Made by a program: the position numbers and the translations under genes. From assembly GCA_025356035.1 (NCBI GenBank), contig JANXYN010000172.1, forward strand, positions 1-53,620: a stretch of 53,620 nt of DNA, given 5' to 3'. Positions 39,244-47,834 of the stretch are shown piece by piece. The notes under the pieces were generated by a model. The model did no database searches. It was not told the origin of the DNA and saw only the letters and a program-made list of their open reading frames with translations. This DNA is from Geobacteraceae bacterium. Lineage in GTDB: Bacteria; Desulfobacterota; Desulfuromonadia; Geobacterales; Geobacteraceae. The first letter of the stretch is position 1; each line of letters begins with the position of its first letter.

Positions 39244-39320
39244 CAGGCTGTTGAAAAACCACTGCAGAGGCCATCTGCTGCGTTGCGCTAACCTTCCTCG
39301 CTACGTTTTTCAACAGGCTG
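39244..39320. repeat. mini-element copy 2 (inverted, internally shorter)
   Basis: CAGGCTGTTGAAAAAC (39244-39259) and GTTTTTCAACAGGCTG (39305-39320) are terminal inverted repeats with one mismatch. The inner ACTGCAGAGGCCATCTGC and CTTCCTCGCTAC match the right and left interiors of the 32377-32522 copy, in opposite orientation. This copy is 77 bases against 146, lacking the middle. Confidence 0.8.
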
Positions 39321-39337
39321 TTATTGGACTTTGCGGC

Positions 39338-40324
39338 TCACGGCAATTCCAGCGGCGGCTCTTCGAGTGCTGCCAGTTGCTCGCGTAGTTCGAGGATCTG
39401 CTCGCCCCAGTACCGGACGGTATTGAACCAGGGAAAGGTGGCCGGGAAGATCGGGTCTTGCCAACGGCGGGCCAGCCAGGCGCTGTAGTGGAGCATTCGC
39501 AGGGCGCGTAGAGCTTCTATCAGGCGAAGCTCCCGTGGCTGGAAGTCGCAGAACTCGTGGTAGCCTTCGATGAGGGCATCCAGCTGGGCGATCTGTCGTG
39601 GCCGGTCGCCGGAGAGCATCATCCAGAGGTCCTGCACCGCCGGGGCCATCCGCGCGTCGTCGAAATCGACGAAATGCGGCGCTGCGTCCCGCCAGAGGAT
39701 GTTGCCGGCATGGCAGTCTCCATGGGCGCGAATGTAGCGAATTTCGCCAGCCTCGGCAAGAATCGCATCGATCGCCGTCAGCAGTTGGCCAGTCACGGCG
39801 GTGTAGCTCGGACGGTACTCGTCCGGGATGAACTGTTCAGTAAGCAGGGCCACGCTGGCGTGGCCGAAGCTCTGGCTGTCGAGGGTGGGGCGGTGCGCGA
39901 ACGGTCTAACCGCGCCGACGCTGTGGATACGGCCGAGCATTCGGCCTAGGATCAGCAGGTTGTCCAGATTGTCGAACTCCGGAGCGTGGCCCCCCTGGCG
40001 TGGGTAGAGGGCGAAGCGAAAGCCGTCATGTTGGAACAGGCTCTCGCCCGCGTTGTTTAACCGTGGCGCCACCACCGGCAACTCGTGCTCGGCCAGTTCC
40101 AGGCAAAATTGGTGTTCCTCGATGATCTGGGCGTCGCTCCAGCGGCCGGGGCGGTAAAATTTTGCGATGAGCGGCTGGCCGTCTTCGATCCCCACCTGGT
40201 ATACGCGGTTTTCATAGCTGTTGAGGGCTGAGGTGCGGCAATCGCAGCAAAACCCCTGGCTTTCGACGGCGTCGATGATGAAGCTGGGGGTAAGGGTCTG
40301 AAAAGGGTGCGGGCTCTCGGGCAT
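39338..40324 (-). CDS. srkA: SrkA/YihE-like serine/threonine kinase
   Basis: A 328-residue kinase of the stress-response SrkA (YihE, RdoA) family with an aminoglycoside-phosphotransferase-like fold. ENRVYQVGIEDGQPLIAKFYRPGRWSDAQI covers the nucleotide-binding Lys. RAHGDCHAGNILW is the catalytic loop and HFVDFDDARMAPAVQDLWML the metal-binding Asp segment. Start ATG 40324 has GGAG about 11 bases upstream; the 53-residue extension to 40483 does not resemble the family. In E. coli it protects against stress-induced death. Confidence 0.9.
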   Translation of the reverse strand: MPESPHPFQTLTPSFIIDAVESQGFCCDCRTSALNSYENRVYQVGIEDGQPLIAKFYRPGRWSDAQIIEEHQFCLELAEHELPVVAPRLNNAGESLFQHDGFRFALYPRQGGHAPEFDNLDNLLILGRMLGRIHSVGAVRPFAHRPTLDSQSFGHASVALLTEQFIPDEYRPSYTAVTGQLLTAIDAILAEAGEIRYIRAHGDCHAGNILWRDAAPHFVDFDDARMAPAVQDLWMMLSGDRPRQIAQLDALIEGYHEFCDFQPRELRLIEALRALRMLHYSAWLARRWQDPIFPATFPWFNTVRYWGEQILELREQLAALEEPPLELP

Positions 40325-40553
40325 CGGTCGTGAATCTCCGTGGCGGTGCAGTGTTATTTCAATGGGCAGATCACTCACTATAGCACCAATCAAGGCAGGA
40401 ACCAAGCAAAGCAGAGTATCGGCCGACCCCTGGGCGGCTTGGGGAGCAGCAAGGCAGAGGCTACCTCCCAAAAATGTGACCACTTCTTGCTAACCGCGAC
40501 TATTCTGCTAAAATTGAAACGCGTTCAAATTACTAATTACGGAAAGGAAGAAT

Positions 40554-41216
40554 ATGCGCAGACTTATCATGACCGCCCTAATCGCCCTGATCACAATCCC
40601 GGCTTTCGCCGCGGAAGAGCCAAAGACTGAAGAGCAGAAGACTCTTTATGCAGTAGGCCTGGTCATGGCCCGCCAACTATCCGTCTTCAGCCTCACACCA
40701 GCAGAATTCGAGTTCGTGAAACTGGGGTTGACGGATGGCGCTACCGGCAAGACGCCCCGTGTGGACCTAGACGCGTACACCCAGAAAATCCAGGACATGG
40801 CCACTGCCCGCCGAGATGTGCAGGGGGAAAAGCTTGCTGCCGAAGCAAAGGAGTTCCTCGAGAAGGCGGCCAAGGAGAAGGGTGCGGTCAAGACAAGCTC
40901 CGGCTTGATCTACCTGTCCCTGAAGGAAGGGAGTGGCGCCAACCCGACCGCCTCTGACAAGGTGAAGGTGAACTACCGGGGCACCCTCGTCGACGGCAAG
41001 GAATTTGACAGCTCCTACAAGCGCGGTCAGCCGGCCGAATTCCCGCTGAGCGGAGTCATTAAATGCTGGACCGAAGGGTTGCAGCTGATGAAACCGGGTG
41101 GCAAAGCCAGACTGGTCTGCACGCCGGAGATTGCCTACGGCAAACGCGGTTCCGGTCTCATCCCCCCCAACGCCACGCTGGTATTCGAGATTGAGCTGCT
41201 CGAGGTGCTAAAGTAA
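40554..41216 (+). CDS. exported FKBP-type peptidyl-prolyl isomerase (Mip/FkpA-like)
   Basis: A 220-residue protein with signal peptide MRRLIMTALIALITIPAFAA, an N-terminal helical dimerisation-type region (about 25-110), and a C-terminal FKBP domain. The latter shows VKVNYRGTLVDGKEFDSSYKRGQPAEFPL, VIKCWTEGLQLMKPGGKARLVC and PPNATLVFEIELLEV. These are the Mip/FkpA hallmarks of periplasmic prolyl isomerase chaperones. It has two Cys in the FKBP domain. GGAAAGGAAG precedes the ATG, and a perfect 20-bp terminator follows. Confidence 0.92.
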   Translation: MRRLIMTALIALITIPAFAAEEPKTEEQKTLYAVGLVMARQLSVFSLTPAEFEFVKLGLTDGATGKTPRVDLDAYTQKIQDMATARRDVQGEKLAAEAKEFLEKAAKEKGAVKTSSGLIYLSLKEGSGANPTASDKVKVNYRGTLVDGKEFDSSYKRGQPAEFPLSGVIKCWTEGLQLMKPGGKARLVCTPEIAYGKRGSGLIPPNATLVFEIELLEVLK

Positions 41217-41232
41217 TCCCAAGGGTTTGATC

Positions 41233-41276
41233 CGACAAATGAAAAGGCGGCCGATTGGCCGCCTTTTCATTTGTCG
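41233..41276. terminator. perfect 20-bp stem terminator
   Basis: CGACAAATGAAAAGGCGGCC (41233-41252), loop GATT, then its exact complement (41257-41276). The stem includes AAAAGG/CCTTTT, giving a U-tract-like end in either direction, so it can close both the FKBP gene and the small Lys-rich gene converging from the right. Confidence 0.9.
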
Positions 41277-41314
41277 AAAGAAATTAGCTGTGAGTGTCAA
41301 CAAACCTCTAATTT

Positions 41315-41419
41315 TTACTTCTTTTCAGCCTTTTTGATCTTTTTTTCGGCCTTTTTTTCCTTCGGGGTTTTTACTGGTTCCTTTTTGGATTCCTTCTTAC
41401 TGTCCTGGCCTTTGCTCAT
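41315..41419 (-). CDS. 34-residue lysine-rich small protein
   Basis: ATG at 41419 to TAA at 41315-41317 encodes MSKGQDSKKESKKEPVKT followed by PKEKKAEKKIKKAEKK, 34 residues. Fifteen are Lys and five Glu. The ribosome site AAGGAG lies about 9 bases upstream. It is too short for routine calling. The composition suggests a disordered basic protein that could bind nucleic acid or ribosomes, but no function is known. It sits between two minus/plus terminators and has its own untranslated leader. Confidence 0.65.
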   Translation of the reverse strand: MSKGQDSKKESKKEPVKTPKEKKAEKKIKKAEKK

Positions 41420-41550
41420 GATTTATTCTCCTTATCATTATGGTTATGATGAGTGACCAACACACACATGCTTCAATTTAAGTATACCACTCCAAACTGC
41501 CAGGAGTGGTTTTTTGCAGGAGGAGCGATTTAATTGGGGCCACGTGCGGG

Positions 41551-42930
41551 TCAGTTGCCTGCAGCTGTGAGGATTCTGACCTCGGCCGCTACCAAGTTCA
41601 GCCTTCCCTTCGTCTCGATGTGGTAAAGCCGGCCAGTCTTCCACTCTTTCTCGAATGGCAACCTGGCTGCGGTAGCCTTCCCTCTGCCGGTGACCGGGTC
41701 GGCGTCGATGGTGACCAAGCCGTTCCGGTAGCTGACAGTGACCGGGTGGGCCCCCTCCGGGGTCTTGAGGGAAACTTCTCTCGTTTCTCCATCGTTGAGG
41801 CGGGTAGTGAGCGGTTCTATCGGCTGGTACTTCCCTCTTATCTTCATCTGCACGGCAATGAAGCTGACATCGATTCTGCCGGGAGCGTTGCTTTCGATGG
41901 GAGCAGCTGCCGCCGGCCGATTTTTCTCCTGCAGTGGGATTTCTCGGACCGGCGTTACCGCTGGCGGAGTCGGGGCAGATACTGGTGGAGTCACTACGAC
42001 CTCGTTCCGCTGAGGGGTGGGCTTTGGCTCCTTGACGACCACGACCTGGGGTTGCGGTTTCTCTTCCTTGACGCCAGGCAGCTGTGGCTGTTGATGGTGG
42101 CGGGGCTGCTCGTCATTACGGACGATGACCTGGGGCGCAGGCGGTTGTGGCTTTTCGTCCCTAACAAGAATCACCTGCGTTTGTTGACGGCGGGGTTGTT
42201 CTTCCTTGACGATGATTACCTGCGGCTTTGGGGGCGGTGGCGCTGGCTGCTGGATGACAACGACCTGGGGCTGGGGCGCGATGCTAGTGGCTTTGTTCGG
42301 CACGCTGGCGACCTCAACCTGGACCTCGACCCCTCGTAACTGGAGAGGACCGGTTGTGCTGATACCGGTATAGAAACTTCCTCTTTCCCACTTCCGGTCG
42401 TAGCGGAGGCGCGCTGTGCTTGGTTTTCTCGTGTCGCCAGGGCCGTCAATTACCAATGCCCTGTCATCGTAGGCGACCGTGAGATTCGCCTGGTTTCCTC
42501 TGTCATCGGTGACGGTCAGTTCCCGGTATTCCCCATCGGCGATCTTGATGGTAAGCGGCTGGTAATGACGGTGCCTGCCGGCGATCCACATCTCGCCCCC
42601 CTCTATACTGACTCGCAAGAGGTCGCCATAGGCACCCTCGCCGCGGTGGATGGCTGCGATCCGCTCCTGGCGAAACCGCTCCTGACGCAGTCGCTCTGCC
42701 TCCGCGGCGCGGGCCTGTTGCTTGGCGCGCTCGATGGCGTTCAGCCGGGCACGCTCCTCCATGGCCATACGATTGGCGATCTGTCGCTCCTTGTAGATCT
42801 GCATAGCCTCCAGACGTTCCGGCTCGCTCATGGTGTCCCAGGTTAACTTGGGAACCCCGTATATATAGGGGGTACAGGCGGAAAGAAGGGCCAGCAGCAG
42901 GGCGAGAACCAGCATGATCCATCTATTCAT
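41551..42930 (-). CDS. lipoprotein with two copies of one domain joined by a Pro-rich repeat linker
   Basis: A 459-residue protein from ATG 42930 (AAAGGAG 7 bases upstream). Signal peptide MNRWIMLVLALLLALLSAC ends in a lipobox (LSAC). A charged coiled-coil region (MQIYKERQIANRMAM onward) follows. Two similar domains are seen: YQPLTIKIADGEYRELTV to GVEVQV, and YQPIEPLTTRLNDGETREVSL to AEVRIL. They share ADGE/NDGE, VTVSY-like and RLR/RLPFEKEW segments. Between them about 125 residues hold repeating PQV-I/V-V-K/R-E/D-E-x-P units. Function unknown; cell-envelope attachment with a spacer is inferred. Confidence 0.78.
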   Translation of the reverse strand: MNRWIMLVLALLLALLSACTPYIYGVPKLTWDTMSEPERLEAMQIYKERQIANRMAMEERARLNAIERAKQQARAAEAERLRQERFRQERIAAIHRGEGAYGDLLRVSIEGGEMWIAGRHRHYQPLTIKIADGEYRELTVTDDRGNQANLTVAYDDRALVIDGPGDTRKPSTARLRYDRKWERGSFYTGISTTGPLQLRGVEVQVEVASVPNKATSIAPQPQVVVIQQPAPPPPKPQVIIVKEEQPRRQQTQVILVRDEKPQPPAPQVIVRNDEQPRHHQQPQLPGVKEEKPQPQVVVVKEPKPTPQRNEVVVTPPVSAPTPPAVTPVREIPLQEKNRPAAAAPIESNAPGRIDVSFIAVQMKIRGKYQPIEPLTTRLNDGETREVSLKTPEGAHPVTVSYRNGLVTIDADPVTGRGKATAARLPFEKEWKTGRLYHIETKGRLNLVAAEVRILTAAGN

Positions 42931-43035
42931 CAAGATCTCCTTTGAGGCGGCAATACCGCGCACTTAATCGGCACTGCCTGGCGGGGTGACTGCCACAAAA
43001 TCTAATGCAAAATAGCGGCCAGGACAGGCCGTTAC

Positions 43036-43075
43036 GGAAAACGAAAGGCAGCCTCGCGGCTGCCTTTCGTTTTCC
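43036..43075. terminator. perfect 18-bp terminator of the arg-lys operon
   Basis: GGAAAACGAAAGGCAGCC (43036-43053), loop TCGC, and its exact complement (43058-43075). The minus strand ends in GTTTTCC-type U-rich sequence. It sits 2 bases after the dapL stop (43078). Confidence 0.9.
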
Positions 43076-43077
43076 AA

Positions 43078-44310
43078 CTACTTCAAATTCTGCCTGATCC
43101 GCGCCACCGCCTCAATCACACTATCCCGATTGCCGAAGGCCGAGAGCCTGAAAAATCCTTCGCCGCTCGGGCCGAAGCCGCTGCCGGGGGTGCCGACCAC
43201 GTTGCATTCGGTCAGGAGCTTGTCGAAGAAGTCCCAGCTGCTCATACCGCTCGGGGTTTTGAGCCAGATATAGGGGGCGTTGACTCCGCCGTAGACGGTA
43301 AGGCCGGCTGCCTTCATCCCCTCGCGGATGATCCGGGCGTTCTCCATGTAGTAGTCGATGATTTCCTTGGTCTGCTGCCATCCCTCGGCCGAATAAACGG
43401 CCGCGGCTGCCTTCTGCACCGGGTAGGAGGCTCCATTGAACTTGGTGGTCTGCCGGCGCAACCAGAGCTTGTTGACGCTGTACTTCTCACCATTGGTGGT
43501 GGTCCCTTCCAGCTCTTCGGGGACGACCACCAGGCCGCAGCGGACGCCAGTGAAGCCGGCGGTCTTGGAAAACGAGCGGAACTCGACGGCGCACTTCTTC
43601 GCCCCCTCGATCTCATAAATGGAGTGCGGGTAGCCCGGTTCGGTGATGAACGCCTCGTAGGCGGCGTCGAAGAGGATGATGGCGTGGTTTTGCAGGGCGT
43701 AGTCCACCCACCCTTTGAGCTGCGCCTTGGTGGCCACCGCGCCGGTCGGGTTGTTGGGGAAGCAGAGATAGATGATGTCCACCTTCTCTTTGGGATAGGC
43801 CGGGAAGAAGCCATTCGCCTCGTTGCACGGCATGTAGACGATCCCTTTGTAGTAACCCTTCTCGTCTGCCTCGCCGGTCCGGCCAATCATGACGTTTGTG
43901 TCATTGTAGACCGGGTAGACCGGATCGCCGATCGCCACCACGTTGTCGAGGGCGAAAATATCGAGAATGTTGGCGCAGTCGCACTTGGAGCCGTCGGAGA
44001 TGAACATCTCGGAGGTTTTGAGCGTGACACCGAGCGGGTTGTAGGACTTCTCGATGATGGTGTTGATCAGGAAGTCGTATCCCTGCTCCGGGCCATAGCC
44101 CGCGAAGGTCTCGACCCTGGCCAGATCGTCGACGGCTTCGTGGAACGCCTTGAGAATGGCCGGCGGCAAGGGGCGGGTCACGTCGCCTATCCCGAGGCGA
44201 ATCACCTTTGCTTGCGGGTTGGCCTCGGCGAAGGCGCGGACGCGACGGCCGATCTCGGGAAAGAGATAGCCGGCTTTCAGTTTCAGGTAGTTGTCGTTGA
44301 TATGGGCCAT
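43078..44310 (-). CDS. dapL: LL-diaminopimelate aminotransferase
   Basis: DapL converts tetrahydrodipicolinate directly to LL-diaminopimelate, bypassing the acylated steps. The 410 residues are the usual length. [15 protein letters not shown] at the N-terminus, [10 protein letters not shown], and [16 protein letters not shown] with the pyridoxal-phosphate Lys identify it. ATG 44310 ([20 protein letters not shown]) is chosen over 44382 because GGAGG lies 9 bases upstream. It is the last gene of the lysA-dapA-dapB-dapL run. Confidence 0.96.
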   Translation of the reverse strand: MAHINDNYLKLKAGYLFPEIGRRVRAFAEANPQAKVIRLGIGDVTRPLPPAILKAFHEAVDDLARVETFAGYGPEQGYDFLINTIIEKSYNPLGVTLKTSEMFISDGSKCDCANILDIFALDNVVAIGDPVYPVYNDTNVMIGRTGEADEKGYYKGIVYMPCNEANGFFPAYPKEKVDIIYLCFPNNPTGAVATKAQLKGWVDYALQNHAIILFDAAYEAFITEPGYPHSIYEIEGAKKCAVEFRSFSKTAGFTGVRCGLVVVPEELEGTTTNGEKYSVNKLWLRRQTTKFNGASYPVQKAAAAVYSAEGWQQTKEIIDYYMENARIIREGMKAAGLTVYGGVNAPYIWLKTPSGMSSWDFFDKLLTECNVVGTPGSGFGPSGEGFFRLSAFGNRDSVIEAVARIRQNLK

Positions 44311-44347
44311 TACAAAAAAACCTCCAAAAAAATATAAATCTATTCTT

Positions 44348-44527
44348 TGCCACAGAGACACAGAGATACGGAGGAAAACCAAAAACCGAATTAACTGGGA
44401 TATCCAGGATATTCAGGATTAAAGGCTGTTGGATTCGAATACAAAACTAAATAGGTTTTTTGGTTTTATCCTGATTATCCTGGATATCCCTGTTAAAACG
44501 CCGTGGCTTTCGATGTACTCCGTGTCT
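44348..44527. repeat. intergenic inverted-repeat cluster between dapB and dapL
   Basis: Left arm at 44391-44423 (GGGATATCCAGGATATTC) is mirrored at 44464-44496 (ATTATCCTGGATATCCC), a near-perfect inverted repeat of about 30 bases. Outer flanks CCACAGAGACACAGAGATACGG (44350 region) and the CTCCGTGTCTGG end resemble a second, looser pair. No gene. Confidence 0.7.
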
Positions 44528-44530
44528 GGT

Positions 44531-45334
44531 TTACTTGAGTCCCAGCACGTCCTGCATGTCCCATAGCCCCGGCTTTGCCTTCACCACCCACTTGGCGGCG
44601 CGCACGCTGCCACGGGAGAACATGTCGCGGGTGTGGGCGCGGTGGGTAAGCTCGATCCGCTCCCCCATGCCGATGAAGTAAACGGTATGCTCGCCGACGA
44701 TGTCGCCGCCGCGAATGGTCTGCATGCCGATCTCTTCTTTGGTCCGCTCGCCACAGATCCCTTCGCGATGGAAATTGGCGACCTTGTTGTAGTCGCGCCC
44801 CAAGGCCGTAGCTACCACCTCACCCATGCGGACTGCGGTGCCCGAAGGACTGTCTTTTTTGAGCCGATGATGGGCTTCGACAATCTCCACGTCGAAGTCA
44901 TCACCGAGGATTTTCGCCATATCGGCCAGCACTTTGAAGGCTACGTTTACTCCCACCGACATGTTTGGGGCCAGCACGACAGAAATATCCTTGGCCAGCT
45001 CCTTGGCCAGAGCCCTTTCCTCGGGGGTGAAGCCAGTGGAGCCGATGACGATCGACTTCTTCTGGAGGGCGCAGATCTCAAGGTTTTTCAACGACACCTT
45101 GGGCGAGGTGAAGTCGATGAGGACGTCACACCCCTTGACCACGGCATTCAGGTCGTCGCTGATGGCAATACCGATGGCGCCCAGGCCGGCGTTGAAACCG
45201 GCATCCTGGCCGAGCATCGGGTGGCCCGGTCGCTCCAGCGCCCCGGAAAGCTCAACCCCATCCGCTTCCTTGACGGCGGCGATGATCCGTCCACCCATGC
45301 GCCCGGCGGCACCACAGACGGCAATTTTAACCAT
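44531..45334 (-). CDS. dapB: 4-hydroxy-tetrahydrodipicolinate reductase
   Basis: DapB reduces the DapA product to tetrahydrodipicolinate with NAD(P)H. The 267 residues start MVKIAVCGAAGRMGGRIIAAV (nucleotide-binding loop). DFTSPKVSLKNLEIC, GSTGFTP, APNMSVGVNVAFKV and EIVEAHHRLKKDSPSGTAVRM (substrate-binding and catalytic Lys region) are typical. ATG 45334 has AAGGGG 8 bases upstream; the longer frame to 45367 is not supported. It is followed by dapL after a repeat-filled gap. Confidence 0.96.
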   Translation of the reverse strand: MVKIAVCGAAGRMGGRIIAAVKEADGVELSGALERPGHPMLGQDAGFNAGLGAIGIAISDDLNAVVKGCDVLIDFTSPKVSLKNLEICALQKKSIVIGSTGFTPEERALAKELAKDISVVLAPNMSVGVNVAFKVLADMAKILGDDFDVEIVEAHHRLKKDSPSGTAVRMGEVVATALGRDYNKVANFHREGICGERTKEEIGMQTIRGGDIVGEHTVYFIGMGERIELTHRAHTRDMFSRGSVRAAKWVVKAKPGLWDMQDVLGLK

Positions 45335-45352
45335 TGATAAACCCCTTGACTT

Positions 45353-45439
45353 ACCACGAAGACACAAAGGGCACGAAGAAAACCCAACAAAAATATTTGC
45401 CTTTCGGACTAACTTTGTGCTCTTCGTGCCTTCGTGGTG
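45353..45439. repeat. ACCACGAAG inverted-repeat element between dapA and dapB
   Basis: ACCACGAAGACACAAAGG starts the left arm at 45353, and CTTCGTGCCTTCGTGGT ends the right arm at 45439. On the right, the complement gives ACCACGAAGGCACGAAG, sharing the first 9 bases and a CACGAAG repeat with the left. Such elements recur in Geobacter-type spacers. Confidence 0.7.
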
Positions 45440-45446
45440 AATTCGA

Positions 45447-46319
45447 TTATATAAGCTTATATTCCTTCATGATGGCGGTCAGTTTCGCCCGGTTCGCCTC
45501 AGCCAGCGGTGCCAGCGGCAGCCGCACTTCGTCGCGGCATTTCCCCAGTAGGGAAACGGCGGTCTTAACCGGCACCGGGTTGGTTTCGATAAACATGGCG
45601 TTGCTGATCTTCAGCAGCTTCAGGTGCCATTGACGGGCTTCTTCCAGTTTGCCGACGTTGAATGCGTCGACAAGGGCCGCCACTTCCCTCGGCATGATGT
45701 TGGCCAGGACCGATATTACCCCTTTGGCGCCACACGCCATCATCGGAAATGTGATGAAATCGTCGCCGGACAGAACGTCGATCTTGTCGCCGCAGAGGGC
45801 GAGGATTTCGGAAGCCTGCTGCAGCGAGCCGGTGGCCTCCTTGATGGCGACGATGTTCTTGTGCTCTGCCAGCCGCGCCACCGTCTCCGGGAGGAGGTTG
45901 ACGCTGGTCCGTCCTGGCACGTTGTAGAGGATTTGGGGGAGCGCCACCGCGTCGGCAACGGCCTTGTAGTGGAGAAAAAGACCTTCCTGGCTCGGTTTGT
46001 TGTAGTAAGGGGTCACCAGTAAAGCACCGTCAGCGCCGAGTTGCTTGGCGTGGGCGGTCATTTCGATCGCTTCCTTGGTGGAGTTGGAGCCGGTGCCGGC
46101 GATGACGGGCACCCGCTTCTTTACCTGCTGCACCACGATTTCGATGACCCGGTCGTGTTCCTCGTAATCGAGGGTCGACGATTCGCCGGTGGTGCCGCAC
46201 GGCACAATGCCGTCGGTGCCGCCTGCGATCTGGAACTCCACCAATTCCCGGAGTTTTTCCTCATCAACCGCGCCGTTTTTAAACGGGGTGACAATGGCGA
46301 CGATGCTACCCTTGAACAT
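45447..46319 (-). CDS. dapA: 4-hydroxy-tetrahydrodipicolinate synthase
   Basis: DapA condenses pyruvate and aspartate semialdehyde, the first committed step to lysine and diaminopimelate. The 290 residues start MFKGSIVAIVTPFKNGAVDEEKL. PCGTTGESSTL, the GADGALLVTPYYNKPSQEGL motif, LYNVPGRTSVNLLPE, and VAIKEATGSLQQ with the Schiff-base Lys are all present. TAAAGGAGG precedes the ATG. The product feeds DapB next. Confidence 0.97.
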   Translation of the reverse strand: MFKGSIVAIVTPFKNGAVDEEKLRELVEFQIAGGTDGIVPCGTTGESSTLDYEEHDRVIEIVVQQVKKRVPVIAGTGSNSTKEAIEMTAHAKQLGADGALLVTPYYNKPSQEGLFLHYKAVADAVALPQILYNVPGRTSVNLLPETVARLAEHKNIVAIKEATGSLQQASEILALCGDKIDVLSGDDFITFPMMACGAKGVISVLANIMPREVAALVDAFNVGKLEEARQWHLKLLKISNAMFIETNPVPVKTAVSLLGKCRDEVRLPLAPLAEANRAKLTAIMKEYKLI

Positions 46320-46361
46320 GGCTATCCTCCTTTAGAGGTAATAAATATTGACTATCGGCAG

Positions 46362-46417
46362 CCCTCACCCCCAGCCCCTCTCCCATTGGGAGAGGGTGGC
46401 CTAAGGCCGGGTGAGGG
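46362..46417. repeat. nested palindromic repeat between lysA and dapA
   Basis: CCCTCACCC (46362-46370) pairs with GGTGAGGG-type sequence (46409-46417), and inside it CCCTCTCCC-att-GGGAGAGG forms the core hairpin. This is a widespread intergenic palindrome type in many bacteria. Confidence 0.75.
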
Positions 46418-46425
46418 ATGAATAT

Positions 46426-47679
46426 TTACAGAAACGCCGGAATCGTTTCGCCCTTGATCAGCTCTTCTACGGTCTCCCGCGCCCGCACCACCTCGAACTG
46501 GCTCCCCTTCACCATCACCTCGGCTACCCGCGGCCGGCTGTTGTAATTGCTGCTCATGGTGAAGCCGTAAGCACCTGCTGACATGAAGGCGATCAAGTCG
46601 CCTTGGGTGAAGGCGGGGATCTCCCGGTCCTTGGCGAGGAAGTCGCCCGATTCGCAGATGGGCCCGACGATGTCGGCAATCACGGTACCGCTCTGGCAAT
46701 TATTAACCGCCTGGACGCCGTGGAAAGAGCCATACAGGGAAGGCCTGGCCAGGTCGTTCATGGCCGCATCGACGATGACGAAGTTCTTCTCGTCCCCCTT
46801 CTTGGTGAAGAGGCATTTTCCCACCAGAATGCCGGCGTTTCCGACCAGGTTCCGCCCCGGCTCGAACAGCAGGTGGAGGCCTAATTCCTTGGTTTCCTCG
46901 ACGATGGCTTTGCCGTATTCGGCGGGTAGCGGCGGCAGTTCGTCATTGTACTGGATGCCGAGGCCGCCTCCCAGGTCGAGATACTTGATGCTGATCCCCA
47001 TCTCCTTGAGGCCAGTAATCAGGCGTTTCAGCTTCTTGATGGTGTCGACGAACGGTGCGACCTTGGTTAATTGGCTGCCGATGTGGCAGTCTATGCCGAT
47101 GATGGAAAGATGCGGCATCGCCTTGGCGCGCTTGTACTGATCCAGGGCTCTCTCGATATTGATACCGAACTTGGCCTTTTTCAGGCCAGTGGTGATGTAG
47201 GGGTGGGTTTCCGGGTCCACGTCCGGGTTGACGCGGATGGCAATCCCCGCCTTTTTCCCAATCCTGCCGGCCACCTCGTTAATCCGGTCCAGCTCTTGCT
47301 CCGATTCCACGTTGAACATCAGGATGCCGGCGTTGAGTGCATATTCAATTTCGTCGTCCTTCTTCCCTACGCCGGAATACACAACTTTTTGCGGGTCCAC
47401 GCCCGCCTTCAGGGCGCGGAACAGCTCGCCGCCGGAAACGATGTCGACTCCGCCCCCAAGGTTGATGAAGGTCTTGAGGACTGCCAGGTTGGAGTTGGCC
47501 TTTACCGAGTAGCAGATGGTGTGTGGCACGGCGGCAAACGCCTCGTCCATGGCCTTGAAGTGGCGCGCCAGGGTCGCCTGTGAATAGATGTAGACCGGGG
47601 TCCCGACCTTGGCCACAATCTCCTTGATCGCCACCTCTTCGGCAAATAAATCATTCCCTTTGTACTGAAAATGGTGCAT
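46426..47679 (-). CDS. lysA: diaminopimelate decarboxylase
   Basis: LysA decarboxylates meso-diaminopimelate to lysine using pyridoxal phosphate. The 417-residue product from ATG 47679 (GGAGG 6 bases upstream) starts MHHFQYKGNDLFAEEVAIKE. CYSVKANSNLAVLK holds the cofactor Lys, and GIDCHIGSQL, LDLGGGLGI, EPGRNLVGNAGILVG and GPICESGDFLAKDREIP fit the fold III family. It is preceded by the LptM-like lipoprotein gene and followed by dapA. Confidence 0.96.
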   Translation of the reverse strand: MHHFQYKGNDLFAEEVAIKEIVAKVGTPVYIYSQATLARHFKAMDEAFAAVPHTICYSVKANSNLAVLKTFINLGGGVDIVSGGELFRALKAGVDPQKVVYSGVGKKDDEIEYALNAGILMFNVESEQELDRINEVAGRIGKKAGIAIRVNPDVDPETHPYITTGLKKAKFGINIERALDQYKRAKAMPHLSIIGIDCHIGSQLTKVAPFVDTIKKLKRLITGLKEMGISIKYLDLGGGLGIQYNDELPPLPAEYGKAIVEETKELGLHLLFEPGRNLVGNAGILVGKCLFTKKGDEKNFVIVDAAMNDLARPSLYGSFHGVQAVNNCQSGTVIADIVGPICESGDFLAKDREIPAFTQGDLIAFMSAGAYGFTMSSNYNSRPRVAEVMVKGSQFEVVRARETVEELIKGETIPAFL

Positions 47680-47834
47680 CGCAATCCTCCAATCGTAATG
47701 TATAAAGTGCAAACGCGGTGGAAAAACCTCGTTCTATTCAAAGTAAAGTGGTTCTATGTACCATATGGGGAGGGAAAAGTCAAAAATATTACCAGCCTGA
47801 TCCGATACGGGTGACGGGCAGTTGCCGCTGCGTC

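Noticed and set aside
39100-39291. 63-residue ORF within the small-RNA candidate
   Set aside because: It runs through the terminator hairpin and into the mini-element. The AAGGAGG touches the GTG start, leaving no spacer, and the product has no family feature.
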